From Magnetospirillum sp. SS-4 (lineage in GTDB: Bacteria; Pseudomonadota; Alphaproteobacteria; Rhodospirillales; Magnetospirillaceae): DNA of 64,000 bases. The stretch is from contig NZ_CACVCH010000125.1 in assembly GCF_902729425.1 (NCBI RefSeq), positions 62,001 through 126,000 on the forward strand, read 5' to 3'. The notes under the pieces were generated by a model. It did no database searches and was not told the origin of the DNA. It was given only the letters and a program-made list of their open reading frames with translations. Made by a program: the position numbers and the translations under genes. Positions 52,689 through 63,527 of this stretch are shown one piece after another; position 1 is the stretch's first letter; every line of letters starts with the position of its first letter.

Positions 52689-54122
52689 TCAGGCGGCCGT
52701 CGATTCCGAGGGCGGGGCCTGCCCGGTGACGTCACCGATGCGGCCCAGGGATTCCTCCCGCCCCAGCACTTCCATCACCTCGAAGATCGGAGGCGATACC
52801 GATGATCCGGCCAGCGCCGCCCGCAGGGGCTGGGCGATCTTGCCGAGCTTCTGTCCACGCGCCTCGGCGAAGGCGCGGGCGGCGTCCTCCAGCGACTGGC
52901 GCGACCACTCGCCCAACGCCCCGGCAAGGGCGGCGTATTCGGCCAGGTCGGCGCGGGCGGCCGGATCGGCCATCGCCTTGGCCGCCTTGTCGTCCAGCGC
53001 CAGCGGCCGGGCCGTCACGTAGAACAGGGCGGAATCCGCCAGTTCCACCATGGTCTTGGCCCGGTCCTTCAGGCCGGCCATGCCGGCCCGGACGCGGTCG
53101 CCTTCAACCGGAGCCAGGGCGCGGCCCAGCCGGCTCTCCAGCATGGGAACCAGCAGGGCGGCGAGACGGGCGTCGTCGGCCTGGCGCAGGTAATGGCCAT
53201 TCAGCTGGGTCAGCTTGACGAAGTCGAAGCGCGACGCCGACCGCCCCACCGAATCCAGGTTGAACCACGCGATGGCCTGCTCGGTGGAGATGATCTCGTC
53301 GTCGCCGTGGCTCCAGCCCAGGCGCAGCAGGTAGTTGCGCATCGCCTCGGGCAGGAAGCCCATGTCGCGGTAGGCGTCGACGCCCAGGGCGCCGTGGCGC
53401 TTGGACAGCTTGGCGCCGTCGGGGCCGTGGATCAGCGGGATATGAGCGAAGGTCGGGACATCCCAGCCGCAGGCCTTGTACAGCTGGTACTGGCGAAAGG
53501 CGTTGGTCAGGTGGTCGTCGCCACGGATGACGTGGGTGATGCCCATGTCGTGGTCGTCCACCACCACCGACAGCATGTAGGTGGGCGTGCCGTCGGCGCG
53601 CAGCAGCACCATGTCGTCCAACTGGTCGTTGGCGACGCGGACGTCGCCCTGGACCAGATCGGCGATAATGGTCTCGCCCTGGCCGGGCGCCTTCAGCCGC
53701 ACCACGCCCGGCACGCCGGCCGGGGCCTCGGACGGGTCGCGGTCGCGCCAGATGCCGGGATAGCGCATGGGCAGGCCCTTGGCCCGCTGGTCCTCGCGGA
53801 TGGCGGCCAGTTCGTCCTGGCTGCAATAGCACAGATAGGCCTTGCCCTCGGCCAGCAGTTTGCGGGCCACCTCGGCATGGCGGCCGGCGCGGGCGAACTG
53901 CATCACCGCCTCGCCGTCCCAGTCGAGGCCCAGCCAGCGGATGCCGTCGAAGATGGCCTCGACCGCCTCGGGAGTCGAGCGCGCCCGGTCGGTGTCCTCG
54001 ATCCTGAGCAGGAACTTGCCGCCGTGATGGCGGGCGAACAGCCAGTTGAACAGGGCCGTGCGCCCCCCTCCGATATGAAGGAAGCCGGTGGGCGAGGGCG
54101 CGAATCGGGTAACGACGGTCAT
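52689..54122 (-). CDS. gltX: Glutamyl-tRNA synthetase
   Basis: A 477-residue class I tRNA synthetase. HIGH-type motif is [19 protein letters not shown], the KMSKS equivalent is AKLSKRHGA. The glutamylation domain and anticodon-binding C-terminus are full length. The ATG at 54122 is used; the frame stays open far upstream but only because it runs opposite comEC. Expected to charge tRNA-Glu and, in many alphaproteobacteria, also tRNA-Gln. Probably cotranscribed with gltA. Confidence 0.95.
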   Translation of the reverse strand: MTVVTRFAPSPTGFLHIGGGRTALFNWLFARHHGGKFLLRIEDTDRARSTPEAVEAIFDGIRWLGLDWDGEAVMQFARAGRHAEVARKLLAEGKAYLCYCSQDELAAIREDQRAKGLPMRYPGIWRDRDPSEAPAGVPGVVRLKAPGQGETIIADLVQGDVRVANDQLDDMVLLRADGTPTYMLSVVVDDHDMGITHVIRGDDHLTNAFRQYQLYKACGWDVPTFAHIPLIHGPDGAKLSKRHGALGVDAYRDMGFLPEAMRNYLLRLGWSHGDDEIISTEQAIAWFNLDSVGRSASRFDFVKLTQLNGHYLRQADDARLAALLVPMLESRLGRALAPVEGDRVRAGMAGLKDRAKTMVELADSALFYVTARPLALDDKAAKAMADPAARADLAEYAALAGALGEWSRQSLEDAARAFAEARGQKLGKIAQPLRAALAGSSVSPPIFEVMEVLGREESLGRIGDVTGQAPPSESTAA

Positions 54123-54212
54123 GATCGGGGCAAGGGCTTCCAGGGAAGGTCGGGACAGAGCTGCCCTGTGTAGCATATCTTTGGTGCCGTGACAGCCCGG
54201 TGTTGAGGGTGG

Positions 54213-56417
54213 ATGGCGAATTACCCGCCCGATAGGATGGGATTTACCCTGGCCCTTGGGGGGTGGGCGGGCGGTCTGCGCCTTGCGCTTGGCCAGGCCC
54301 TGGTCGCCGAGCGTGGACGCTGGCCGCTGTGGCTGCCGGTTTTCCTGGGCCTGGGGATCGGGCTCTACTTCGCCCAGCCCGCCGAACCGCCGGCATGGGC
54401 CGGGCCGCTGGCGGCGCTGGCGGCGGCGACGGGGGTGGCGGCCACCCGGCGGTGGCCGCCGCTGTTCCTGGGCGCGATGGCGGCCCTGACCGTGGCCGCC
54501 GGCTTCGCCGTCATCCAGATTCGCGCGGCCCAGGTGGCGGCGCCGGTGGTGGAACGCCACACCGGCGCGCTGATGCTGGAAGGCCGCGTCGCCGAGGTGG
54601 AGACGCTGCCCGAGGGCGGCGCCCGCCTCACCCTGGAGCATCTGGCCATCGACCGCGACGACGTGGCGGTGCCGCTGAAGGCGCGGATCCGGCTGAAGCC
54701 GTCCCTGGCCGGAAACGACGTCACCGCCGGCGATCGCATCCGCCTGCGGGCCATGTTGATGCCGCCGCCGCAGCCGGCCATGCCGGGCAGCTTCGATTTC
54801 GCCCGTTTTTCCTGGTTCCGGCAATTGGGGGCGGTGGGAACCGCCCTGGGGCCGCCCGAGATCCTGGCCCGTGCCGAGCCGGGCGGCTGGACCACCGCCG
54901 TCAACGCCCTGCGCCACTCCATCGCCGCCCGTATCCTGGCGGTGCTGCCCGGCGACGCCGGCGCCGTCGCGGTGGCGCTGAGCGTCGGCGACCAGATGCC
55001 GATTTCGGCACCGATGATCCAGGCCTACCGGGATTCCGGACTGGTCCACATCCTGTCCATTTCCGGCCTGCACATCACCATGGCGGCCGGACTGGTGTTC
55101 GTCGGGCTGCGGGCCGTACTGGCGCTGGCGCCGCCCCTGGCGCTGCGCTACCCCATCAAGAAATGGGCGGCGGCGCTGGCCATCGCCTTCGCCTGGTTCT
55201 ACACCCTGCTGGCCGGCGCGCCGGTGCCGGCCCAGCGCGCCTTCCTCATGACCGCCCTGGCGCTGGCGGCGGTGCTGCTGGACCGGGTGGCGCTGTCGAT
55301 GCGGCTGGTGGCCTGGGCGGCGGTGGCGGTTCTGCTGTGGGCGCCGGAGGAAATGATCGGCCCCAGCTTCCAGATGTCGTTCGCCGCCGTCGCCGCCCTG
55401 ATCGCCGCCTACGAGGGACTGACGCCGCGCGTCGCCGCCTGGCGCGCCGCCCATCCCGGCCCGGTTCCCGCCATCGGGCTGTACCTGTCCGGCGTGGCGC
55501 TCACCACCCTGATCGCCGGCTCGGCCACCGCCGTCTACGGTGTCTTCCATTTCAACCGCTTCGCCCTGTGGTCGGTGGCGGCCAACATGCTGGCGGTGCC
55601 GCTGACCGGGTTCTGGGTGATGCCGTGGGCGCTGGTCATGTTCCTGCTGCTGCCGCTGGGGCTGGAGAACCTTGCCCTGGTTCCCATGGGCTGGGGCGTG
55701 GACGCCATGAACCGCATCGCCCTGGGGGTGGCGGCGCTGCCCCATTCCGCCGTCACCGTCCCGGTGCTGCCGTTGTGGGGAATGCTGGTCTTCACCCTGG
55801 GCGGGCTCTGGCTGTGCCTGTGGCGGCGACGCTGGCGCTGGTGGGGCGTCCTGCCCATGGCGGCAGGCCTGGCCTCAATGGCGCTGGCCCATCCGCCCGA
55901 CCTGCTGGTGGACGGGCGCGGCGACGGCATGGCGTTGCGCACCGCCGAGGGGCAGTTGCTGCTCAACGGCCGCGGCGGCCGCATCCTCAAGGAGACCTGG
56001 AGCCGCCGCGCCGGCCCCGAGGCGCCCGAGCGCTGGCCGAAGAAAAGCTCGTCGCGCGACGGCGGCCTGCGTTGCGACGAGCGCGGCTGCCTGTGGCGGA
56101 CCAAAGGCCGGGTGGTGGCGCTGGTCCGGGGCGAGACCGCCCCGGAAACCGCCTGCGCCGGAGCCGACGTGGTGATCAGCAGCGTGCCGCTGCGCGGCGC
56201 CTGTCGCGGCGCCAGGGTGGTGGTGGATCGCTTCGACCTGTGGCGGCGAGGCGCCCATGCCCTGTGGCTGGCCCCCGACGGCGGCGTCAGGATCGAGACC
56301 GTGGCCGGCTGGCAGGGCGACCGCCCCTGGGCATGGCGCCCCCGCCCGCGCGGAAAGACCGGGCCGAAACCGTCCGGATCGCCCCCGCGCCGGACCGAGG
56401 AGGCCGATGACGACTGA
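54213..56417 (+). CDS. comEC: ComEC/Rec2-related DNA uptake channel, C-terminal domain degenerate
   Basis: A 734-residue integral membrane protein. The N-terminal DUF4131/OB region (about 60-190) contains [20 protein letters not shown]-like strands, then the competence core (about 220-540) with [36 protein letters not shown] and [12 protein letters not shown]. The C-terminal 190 residues correspond in place to the metallo-hydrolase of ComEC, but the HxHxDH ligands are absent ([16 protein letters not shown]). It would import transforming DNA. Divergent from gltX. Confidence 0.85.
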   Translation: MANYPPDRMGFTLALGGWAGGLRLALGQALVAERGRWPLWLPVFLGLGIGLYFAQPAEPPAWAGPLAALAAATGVAATRRWPPLFLGAMAALTVAAGFAVIQIRAAQVAAPVVERHTGALMLEGRVAEVETLPEGGARLTLEHLAIDRDDVAVPLKARIRLKPSLAGNDVTAGDRIRLRAMLMPPPQPAMPGSFDFARFSWFRQLGAVGTALGPPEILARAEPGGWTTAVNALRHSIAARILAVLPGDAGAVAVALSVGDQMPISAPMIQAYRDSGLVHILSISGLHITMAAGLVFVGLRAVLALAPPLALRYPIKKWAAALAIAFAWFYTLLAGAPVPAQRAFLMTALALAAVLLDRVALSMRLVAWAAVAVLLWAPEEMIGPSFQMSFAAVAALIAAYEGLTPRVAAWRAAHPGPVPAIGLYLSGVALTTLIAGSATAVYGVFHFNRFALWSVAANMLAVPLTGFWVMPWALVMFLLLPLGLENLALVPMGWGVDAMNRIALGVAALPHSAVTVPVLPLWGMLVFTLGGLWLCLWRRRWRWWGVLPMAAGLASMALAHPPDLLVDGRGDGMALRTAEGQLLLNGRGGRILKETWSRRAGPEAPERWPKKSSSRDGGLRCDERGCLWRTKGRVVALVRGETAPETACAGADVVISSVPLRGACRGARVVVDRFDLWRRGAHALWLAPDGGVRIETVAGWQGDRPWAWRPRPRGKTGPKPSGSPPRRTEEADDD

Positions 56418-56504
56418 AATGGAATAAGACTTAACCCCCACGACGAAAGCGACTACTCTTTTGTATGGGGGGAACGGGCTTGTCGTGAATGCGCGCGTGT
56501 GGTG

Positions 56505-59500
56505 ATGGCCGATTCATTCGATCCGCAGCGGCCGGACATTGCCGGTATCGAGCGGTTTTTCCAACTGAGTTCCGACCTGCTGTGCGTCGCCGACCCCGAG
56601 GGCCGGTTCCTGAGACTGTCCGAGTCCTGGAGCCGGCTGCTGGGGTATGAAACCGGCGAACTGATGTCCAGGCCGTTCATGGACTTCATCCACTCCGACG
56701 ACCACGCGGCGACGGCGGCGGTGCTGGGTGGGTTGAGGAACGGCCGGCCGGTCGTCGATTTCGTCAACCGCTACCGGACCAGGGGCGGCGATTACCGTCA
56801 CCTGTGCTGGCGCTCGACCCCGGCCGACGAGGACGGATTGATCTTCGCCGTCGCCCGCGACGTCACCGACGACATGCTCCAGCGCCAACGGATGGAGCGG
56901 CAGGAGCGGCAACTGGCCGAGGCCATGCGGCTGGGGCGGCTGGGGTTCTGGGATCTGGAGATCGCCTCCGGCTCGCTGTTCTGGTCGAGCCAGATATTCG
57001 CCCTCTTCGGGCTTGACCCGGCCGGCCTCTCGCCCAGCTACGACGCCTTCCTGGACATGATCCACCCCGACGACCGCGAGGCGGTCAACCGGGCCTACCG
57101 GGTTTCCGTGGCCGAACGCACCCCCTATTCCATCCGCCACCGGCTGCGGTGGAAGGACGGAACGGTCCGCTGGGTCGAGGAACGCGGCGAAACGATCTAT
57201 GCCGGGGACGGCACGCCGTTGCGTTCCATCGGAACCGTCCAGGACGTCACCGAGGAAACCCTGTCCAGGCAGCATCTGGCCGCCGAGCAGACCCGGCTGC
57301 GGGCGATCATGGACACCATTCCCGATCTGGTGTTCATCAAGGATTCCCAGTTCCGCTACATCGGCTGCAACCGGCCGTTCGAGGAATTCGCCGGACGGAG
57401 CGAGGCCGAGATGCTGAACCGCGACGACTTCGATCTGTTCGCGCCCGAGACCGCCCGGTTCTTCCGCGACCACGACATCGCCATGTTCAGGACCGGGGCG
57501 GCGCACCGCAACGAGGAATGGGTGACCTATCCCGACGGGCGGCGCTTCCTGCTCGACACCATGAAGGTGCCGTTCCACGACCAGTCCGGGCATGTGGTGG
57601 GGCTGGTCGGCATCAGCCGCGACATCACCGAGCAGGCCCGGCTGCGGGGCGAGGTCGATTTCCTGGGGACCCTGGTCAACCGCAGCGCCGACCCCATCTA
57701 TTGCATCGCGCCCGACCGGGGATTCGCGCTGGTCTACGTCAACGACGCCGCCTGCGCCCTGGCGGGAACCGGCCGGAACGACCTCATCGGCGCCGCCATG
57801 TCCCGCTTCGATCCCATGATGACGGATGAATGGCTGTCCGCCCTTTGGCGCCGCATCCGGGGCACCACGACGCCCGAGGTCATCGCCGCCAGCTTCCACC
57901 GCGCCGACGGCACCGTCGTGCCGGTGGAGATTTCCACCAGCCACATCCGCCACGACGACGAGGACTACATCGCCGGCTGGATTCAGGACATCTCGGCGCG
58001 GCGGGCGGCGGAACGGGCGCTGCGGGAGCGCGAGGCGCTCTACCGCGCCTCCATCGAGGCCTCCGCCGACGGGTTCTGGCAGGTGGATCAGACCGGCCGC
58101 ATCCTGAACGCCAACAGCACCTACGCCGCCATGTCGGGCTATTCGCTCGACGAGTTGCGCGGCATGGCCATTCCCGATCTGGAGGCCATGGAAAGCGAGG
58201 CCGACACGACGGCCCGGATGGAACGTATCCGCGCCGCCGGCTCGGTCACCTTTGAAAGCCGCCATCGCCGCAAGGACGGATCGATCTGGGACGTGGAGGT
58301 CACCTGCCTCTATTCCGACGTGGAGGGAGGGCGATACTTCGCCTTCCTGCGCGACCTCCGCCGCCGGCACCGCGCCGATTCCCTGCTGAAGGCCAGGCTG
58401 CACCTGTCCGAGGTGGGACGGTCGGGCGACATCGGCGTCCTGATGACCGAGGTCCTCGACACCGCCGAGCGCCTGACCGCCAGCACCATCGGCTTCCTTC
58501 ATCTGGTCAGTCCGGACCAGGCCAGCCTCACCCTCCAGGCGTGGTCCAGCAACACCCTGGCCCACATGTGCAAGGCCGAGGGCCAGGGGCTGCATTATCC
58601 GGTCGATGAAGCCGGCACATGGGCCGATTGCCTGCGCCAGGGGCGGGCGGTGATCTGCAACGACTACCCAGCCCTGCCCGGCAAGCGGGGATTGCCCGAG
58701 GGGCACGCCCCCATCACCCGCATGCTGAGCGTGCCGGTCCCGGGCGAGCATGGCTTCGCCGCCATCATCGGCGTCGGCAACAAGGCGGCGGACTACGACC
58801 AGGACGATCTGGACATCGTCGCCGAGCTGGCATCCATCGCCATGGACATCTTCAACTGGGTCAAGGCCGAACAGGCCCAGAAGGCTCAGGAACGGCAGAT
58901 GCAGCGCACCATCGCCGACCTGACCGACAGCAACGCCGAACTGGAACGCTTCGCCCAGATCGCCGCCCACGACCTGCAAGAGCCGACCCGGCGTCAGGTT
59001 CTGTTCGCCCAGTTGCTGCGGCGGAAGCTGGAAAACCGGATCGACGAGGAGACCGGCTCCTATCTCGGCTTCATCGTCGACGACGCATTGAGGATGCGCG
59101 CCATGGTCCAGGACCTGGCCGCCTACAGCGAGACCGGCCGTTCGGCCCGGCCGCGCGAACGGGTCGATCTCGACCGGGTGATGCAAGACGTCGCCAACGC
59201 CCTCGGCCAGGAAATCGCCGCCAGCGGCGCCCGCTTGTCGGGAACGTCCCTGGGCGAGGTCTCGGGATACCGTTCCCGCTTGCAGCTCCTGCTGGTCAAT
59301 CTGGTCTCCAATTCGCTCCGCTTCCGCCATCCCGAACGGCCACCTTGCATCAAGGTGACCGCCCGGCCCGAGGGGGGCTGGCTGGAACTGGCGGTGGCCG
59401 ACAACGGCATCGGTATTCCCGAACAGTACCGCGCCGACCTGTTCTCGGTATTCCGGCGGCTGGTTCCGCAGCAGCAGCAGGCGGGGACCGGCATGGGGCT

Positions 59501-59606
59501 GGCGCAATGCCGCCGCATCGTCGAGGACCTGGGAGGGCGGATATGGATCGAGGGCAACGGCGACGGCGGAACCACCGTCAAGCTGACCCTGCCCCGGGCC
59601 GATTGA
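56505..59606 (+). CDS. Multi-PAS, GAF-containing sensor histidine kinase
   Basis: A 1033-residue soluble kinase. About five PAS domains follow one another (near residues 12-115, 130-245, 260-375, 385-500 and 510-625), then a GAF domain (about 640-780; AERLTASTIGFLHLVSPDQASLTLQAWS). The phospho-acceptor is His822 in AAHDLQEPTRR, the type found in Bacteroides/phytochrome-like kinases, and the ATPase has NLVSNSLRF, DNGIGIPEQY and GTGMGLAQC. No membrane helix. The ATG at 56505 is preceded by two in-frame GTGs (56499, 56502). Confidence 0.88.
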   Translation: MADSFDPQRPDIAGIERFFQLSSDLLCVADPEGRFLRLSESWSRLLGYETGELMSRPFMDFIHSDDHAATAAVLGGLRNGRPVVDFVNRYRTRGGDYRHLCWRSTPADEDGLIFAVARDVTDDMLQRQRMERQERQLAEAMRLGRLGFWDLEIASGSLFWSSQIFALFGLDPAGLSPSYDAFLDMIHPDDREAVNRAYRVSVAERTPYSIRHRLRWKDGTVRWVEERGETIYAGDGTPLRSIGTVQDVTEETLSRQHLAAEQTRLRAIMDTIPDLVFIKDSQFRYIGCNRPFEEFAGRSEAEMLNRDDFDLFAPETARFFRDHDIAMFRTGAAHRNEEWVTYPDGRRFLLDTMKVPFHDQSGHVVGLVGISRDITEQARLRGEVDFLGTLVNRSADPIYCIAPDRGFALVYVNDAACALAGTGRNDLIGAAMSRFDPMMTDEWLSALWRRIRGTTTPEVIAASFHRADGTVVPVEISTSHIRHDDEDYIAGWIQDISARRAAERALREREALYRASIEASADGFWQVDQTGRILNANSTYAAMSGYSLDELRGMAIPDLEAMESEADTTARMERIRAAGSVTFESRHRRKDGSIWDVEVTCLYSDVEGGRYFAFLRDLRRRHRADSLLKARLHLSEVGRSGDIGVLMTEVLDTAERLTASTIGFLHLVSPDQASLTLQAWSSNTLAHMCKAEGQGLHYPVDEAGTWADCLRQGRAVICNDYPALPGKRGLPEGHAPITRMLSVPVPGEHGFAAIIGVGNKAADYDQDDLDIVAELASIAMDIFNWVKAEQAQKAQERQMQRTIADLTDSNAELERFAQIAAHDLQEPTRRQVLFAQLLRRKLENRIDEETGSYLGFIVDDALRMRAMVQDLAAYSETGRSARPRERVDLDRVMQDVANALGQEIAASGARLSGTSLGEVSGYRSRLQLLLVNLVSNSLRFRHPERPPCIKVTARPEGGWLELAVADNGIGIPEQYRADLFSVFRRLVPQQQQAGTGMGLAQCRRIVEDLGGRIWIEGNGDGGTTVKLTLPRAD

Positions 59607-59708
59607 AGCCGACGGTAGAGATCGGTTCAACCGCCGTGATTGCCAACCGCCCCATTATGGTTTTGACTGACCGGCCTGTTCGCCACAACCACGGGATTCC
59701 AACGCATC

Positions 59709-61817
59709 TTGGGACAGGCCGCGCCGACATCCCGACCTGACGCCACCCGGGCCGGCTATCGCCGGACCCGAAGGGTGGTGGTCTGGCTGGTGGCCGCCGC
59801 CATCGCCATCACCTGGGGGGCGACCGGGCTTTGGCTGTGGTCGGACCACGACGCCACCCTGAACGCCGGCAAGGACAGCCTGTGGCGGCGCAGCGTGGTG
59901 ACGGCCGAACAGACCGAACGGCTGTTCTCGGTGGTGGACATGACCTTCGCCGGCATCGCCGGCTTCCTGGCCGCCAATTCCGAGGCGGACCCGCTGGCCG
60001 ATTCCACGGTGGACAGGCTGGTGACGGAATGCGTCAAGCTGCTGGATTCCACCTTGAACATCCGCATGATCGATTCCGCCGGCATCATGTACATGCTGCC
60101 GGAATCCGACGGCAAGGCGGCGGCGGTGGTGGCGGACCGCGACTATTTCCGCGATGCCCAGGCGGGGCGGATGATCGTGTCGCAACCGGTGTTCAGCCGC
60201 ATCACCGGCGAATGGGTGATCCCGGCGTCCCGGCGGCTGGACCGGCCGGCTGGCCGCATCGTCATCGTCCATGCCGCCATCCATACCAGCCGTCTCGACC
60301 GTCTCTACGAAGCCATCCGCACCGGGCCGGACAGTTCCGTCGCCCTTTACCGGAACGACGGAACGCTGCTGGCCCGCTCGCCGGCCGGAGACGGCCTGAT
60401 CGGCCGCAAGTTCAGCAACCTGGTCTTTCAGCGCCTGGGGATCACCAATTCGCCCCGGGATGTCGACATCGTCGAGAAATCGCCCATCGACGGCCGGGCG
60501 CGGCTGGTGGTGGCGCGCCCCATCAAGCACTACGACCTGACCCTGGTCCTGACCTCGCCCGTGGACGAGGTCCTGGCGCCCTGGCATCAGCGCCTGACCC
60601 TGGCGGGGCTGGGGGCGGTGGCGGTGTCGCTGATGATCCTGGGCGGCGGCGCCATGCTGTGGAACCTGCTGGGCCGCCTGGAGGCGGTGGCCCAGACCAA
60701 GGAATCCCGCATCAGGGAACTGTCCGACTTCAACACCAGCGTCGTCGCCCATTCGCCACTGGCCATCGCGCTTTATGGCGAGGACGGCCGCTGCGTCCTC
60801 GCCAACCAGGCCACCGCCGACCTGACCGGCGGCACCGTCGGACAGCTTCTGACCCAGAATTTCCGAGATCTCGCCTCGTGGCGAAGTTCCGGCATGCTGG
60901 ACGTCGCCCGCGACGTGCTGGCCCGAGGCGGCCATCGCCGCCTGGCCACCCGCATGCTGACCACCTTCGGCCGGCGGCTGGACATCGAGGCCGATTTCGT
61001 GGCTATCTCGGTGGATGGCCGCCCCCATCTTCTGCTGGTCACCCATGACGTCACCCACCGGGTGGCGACCGAACGCGAGGCGAGGCTGGCCCGGGACGAG
61101 GCGGAACGGGCCAACAAGGCCAAAAGCGCGTTCCTCGCCAATTTCAGTCATGAATTGCGCACGCCGCTCAACGCCGTGCTGGGGTTCTCGGATGCGTTGC
61201 TGTCGGGGGCCTTCGGCGAGACCTATCCGCCGCGCTGCGTCGAGTACCTGAGGCACATCAACGAATCCGGCCAGCACCTGCTGGCGCTGATCAACGACAT
61301 CCTGGACATTTCCATCATCGAGGCCGGCCGGATGGAGCTTCATCCCGCCGACATGGACGCGGGCCGGCTGTGCGACGAGGCGCTGGGAATGGTGCGTCCC
61401 GGCGCCGACATCAAGGGCGTGGTCCTGACCTTCGAGGAACCGGTGCCGCCGATGGTTCTGCACGTCGACGGACGCAGGATGCGCCAGGTCCTGGTCAACC
61501 TGCTGGCCAACGCCGTCAAATTCACCCCGGCCGGCGGATCCGTCTCCCTGAGGGCGGCACGCAACGGCGACGGCGGCATGGACATCGCCGTCGCCGATAC
61601 CGGCATCGGCATGGATGAGGCCGGCATCGCCAAGGCGCTGACCCCGTTCGGCCAGTTGGGCGACCCCTTCACCCGGCGCCGCCAGGACGGCGTCGGCCTC
61701 GGCCTGCCGCTCAGCCGGCAACTGGTGGAACTGCACGGCGGCAGCCTGCTGATCGACAGCGTCCCCGGCCAGGGCACCACCATCACCGTCCGCCTGCCGA
61801 CGGCGATGGTGGCCTGA
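59709..61817 (+). CDS. Membrane PAS histidine kinase with periplasmic cache-like sensor
   Basis: A 702-residue kinase starting at TTG 59709. Helices at about 23-45 and 298-322 bracket a periplasmic dCache-like region (RMIDSAGIMYML, VVADRDYFRDAQAGRMIVSQPVFSR). A PAS domain (about 345-455) and His481 in NFSHELRTPLNA follow, with ATPase motifs NLLANAVKFT, DTGIGMDEAGI and GVGLGLPLSRQLV. No receiver domain. It follows the multi-PAS kinase by 102 bases on the same strand; no response regulator is adjacent. Confidence 0.87.
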   Translation: MGQAAPTSRPDATRAGYRRTRRVVVWLVAAAIAITWGATGLWLWSDHDATLNAGKDSLWRRSVVTAEQTERLFSVVDMTFAGIAGFLAANSEADPLADSTVDRLVTECVKLLDSTLNIRMIDSAGIMYMLPESDGKAAAVVADRDYFRDAQAGRMIVSQPVFSRITGEWVIPASRRLDRPAGRIVIVHAAIHTSRLDRLYEAIRTGPDSSVALYRNDGTLLARSPAGDGLIGRKFSNLVFQRLGITNSPRDVDIVEKSPIDGRARLVVARPIKHYDLTLVLTSPVDEVLAPWHQRLTLAGLGAVAVSLMILGGGAMLWNLLGRLEAVAQTKESRIRELSDFNTSVVAHSPLAIALYGEDGRCVLANQATADLTGGTVGQLLTQNFRDLASWRSSGMLDVARDVLARGGHRRLATRMLTTFGRRLDIEADFVAISVDGRPHLLLVTHDVTHRVATEREARLARDEAERANKAKSAFLANFSHELRTPLNAVLGFSDALLSGAFGETYPPRCVEYLRHINESGQHLLALINDILDISIIEAGRMELHPADMDAGRLCDEALGMVRPGADIKGVVLTFEEPVPPMVLHVDGRRMRQVLVNLLANAVKFTPAGGSVSLRAARNGDGGMDIAVADTGIGMDEAGIAKALTPFGQLGDPFTRRRQDGVGLGLPLSRQLVELHGGSLLIDSVPGQGTTITVRLPTAMVA

Positions 61818-61827
61818 ATCCTTTGGT

Positions 61828-62043
61828 CTAGGCCTTCTTCAGGTAGCAGGTCTTCAGCACCAGGGTGGACTTTCCGTCCCTGACCTCGATCTCCTCGGGG
61901 TCGTGGGTCAGGCGGATGTTCTTCATGACGCTGCCGCGCTTGAGGTTGAGCGACGAGTTCTTGACCTTGAGGTCGCGAATCAGCTGGACCGAATCGCCGT
62001 CCTTGAGAGCGGCGCCGTTGCTGTCCTTGGTTTCGTCGTCCAT
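61828..62043 (-). CDS. PhnA/YjdM C-terminal domain protein
   Basis: A 71-residue protein matching the C-terminal domain of PhnA (YjdM): DSNGAALKDGDSVQLIRDLKVKNSSLNLKRGSVMKNIRL and CYLKKA at the end. The zinc-ribbon N-terminal third of the E. coli 111-residue protein is absent. The family is named for phosphonate use but has no proven role there. It starts 3 bases after the purB stop, with its ribosome site in the purB end. Confidence 0.88.
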   Translation of the reverse strand: MDDETKDSNGAALKDGDSVQLIRDLKVKNSSLNLKRGSVMKNIRLTHDPEEIEVRDGKSTLVLKTCYLKKA

Positions 62044-62046
62044 GCC

Positions 62047-63360
62047 TCAGGCCTTCCCGAACACGCGGGTGAAAATGGTGTCCACATGCTTGGTGTGGTA
62101 GCCCAGGTCGAACAGCTCCTCCAGCGTCCTGGCCGGAATATGGCCGGCCACCTCGGCATCGGCCTTCAGCAGGTCCAGGAAACTGGCGCCCTCCTGCCAC
62201 ACCTTCATGGCGTTGCGCTGCACCGCCTTGTAGCTGTCCTCGCGGCTCATGCCGGCCTGGGTCAGCGCCAGCAGCACCCGCTGCGAGAACACCAGCCCGC
62301 CCAGCTGATTGAGATTGCGCTCGACCGCGTCGGGATAGACCACCAGCTTCTCGATCACCCCGGCCAGCCGGTTCAGGGCGAAATCGAGGGTGACGGTGGC
62401 GTCGGGGCCGATCATGCGCTCCACCGAGGAATGCGAGATGTCGCGTTCGTGCCACAGGGCCACGTTCTCCATGGCGGGAACCACCATGCCGCGCACCAGC
62501 CGGGCGAGGCCGGTCAGGTTCTCGGTCAGCACCGGGTTGCGCTTGTGCGGCATGGCCGAGCTGCCCTTCTGTCCGGGCGAGAAATACTCCTCGGCTTCCC
62601 GCACCTCGGTGCGCTGAAGATGGCGGATCTCGATGGCCACATGCTCGATGGAACTGGCGATGACGCCCAGGGTGGCGAAGAACTGGGCATGGCGGTCGCG
62701 CGGAATCACCTGGGTCGAGACCGGCTCGGGCTTCAGGCCCAGCTTGGCCGCCACATGCTCCTCGACGCGGGGATCGATGTTGGCGAAGGTGCCGACCGCG
62801 CCCGAGATGGCGCAGGTGGCGACGTCTTCCCGCGCCGATTTCAGGCGGCGGCGGTTCCTCTGGAACTCGGCATGGAAGCCGGCGAACTTGAGGCCCATGG
62901 TCACCGGCTCGGCATGGATGCCGTGCGAGCGGCCCATGCAGACCAGGTCCTTGTATTCGAAGGCGCGCTTCTCCAGCGCCGTCAGCAGCCGGTCGAGATC
63001 GGTCAGCAGGATATCGGCCGCCTGGGTCAGCTGCACCGCCAGACAGGTGTCGAGCACGTCCGACGAGGTCATGCCCTGGTGGACGAAGCGGGAATCGGGG
63101 CCGATATGCTCGGCCAGCTCGGTCAGGAAGGCGATGACGTCGTGCTTGGTCTCGGCCTCGATCTCGTCGATGCGGGCCGAGCGCGAGGGGGTATAGGGCT
63201 TGTTGCCCTTTTCCCAGATGGTGCGGGCCGAATCCTTGGGGATGACGCCGATCTCGGCCAGGGCATCGCAGGCATGGGCCTCGATCTCGAACCAGATGCG
63301 GAAGCGGTTCTCCGGCTCCCAGATACGGGTCATCTCGGCCCGGGAATAGCGAGGAATCAT
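62047..63360 (-). CDS. purB: Adenylosuccinate lyase
   Basis: A 437-residue fumarase-superfamily enzyme acting twice in purine synthesis (SAICAR to AICAR, adenylosuccinate to AMP). The signature [30 protein letters not shown] and [18 protein letters not shown] are present. The ATG follows AGGTGG. Upstream 63361-63560 has no gene. Cotranscribed with the PhnA-like gene. Confidence 0.96.
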   Translation of the reverse strand: MIPRYSRAEMTRIWEPENRFRIWFEIEAHACDALAEIGVIPKDSARTIWEKGNKPYTPSRSARIDEIEAETKHDVIAFLTELAEHIGPDSRFVHQGMTSSDVLDTCLAVQLTQAADILLTDLDRLLTALEKRAFEYKDLVCMGRSHGIHAEPVTMGLKFAGFHAEFQRNRRRLKSAREDVATCAISGAVGTFANIDPRVEEHVAAKLGLKPEPVSTQVIPRDRHAQFFATLGVIASSIEHVAIEIRHLQRTEVREAEEYFSPGQKGSSAMPHKRNPVLTENLTGLARLVRGMVVPAMENVALWHERDISHSSVERMIGPDATVTLDFALNRLAGVIEKLVVYPDAVERNLNQLGGLVFSQRVLLALTQAGMSREDSYKAVQRNAMKVWQEGASFLDLLKADAEVAGHIPARTLEELFDLGYHTKHVDTIFTRVFGKA

Positions 63361-63404
63361 TTTCCACCTCTAGAGCATTGATTTCGAAAGGAACAAAGCA
63401 ATGG

Positions 63405-63424
63405 CCATTCCCCCTGGGGAATGG
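63405..63424. repeat. Perfect 9-bp palindrome upstream of purB
   Basis: CCATTCCCC-CT-GGGGAATGG, 45 bases before the purB ATG on the complementary strand. The GAATGG half recurs nearby at 63469. A possible repressor site; a PurR-type operator consensus was not matched. Confidence 0.4.
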
Positions 63425-63527
63425 ACGCCGGGACAGTCGCCATCGGACAACACTCCGGGACAGCGCCGAATGGCCACCCTAATGTCCGGCCAATTCAATG
63501 GATGGCGTGGATTTGCTTCGCGGACCC

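Noticed and set aside
52689-55745. Extension of the gltX frame to 1018 residues
   Set aside because: The extra 541 codons run opposite comEC and have Gln/Arg/Gly-rich composition; gltX starts normally at 54122.
56514-59630. 1038-residue minus-strand frame
   Set aside because: Antisense of the multi-PAS kinase, no domains.
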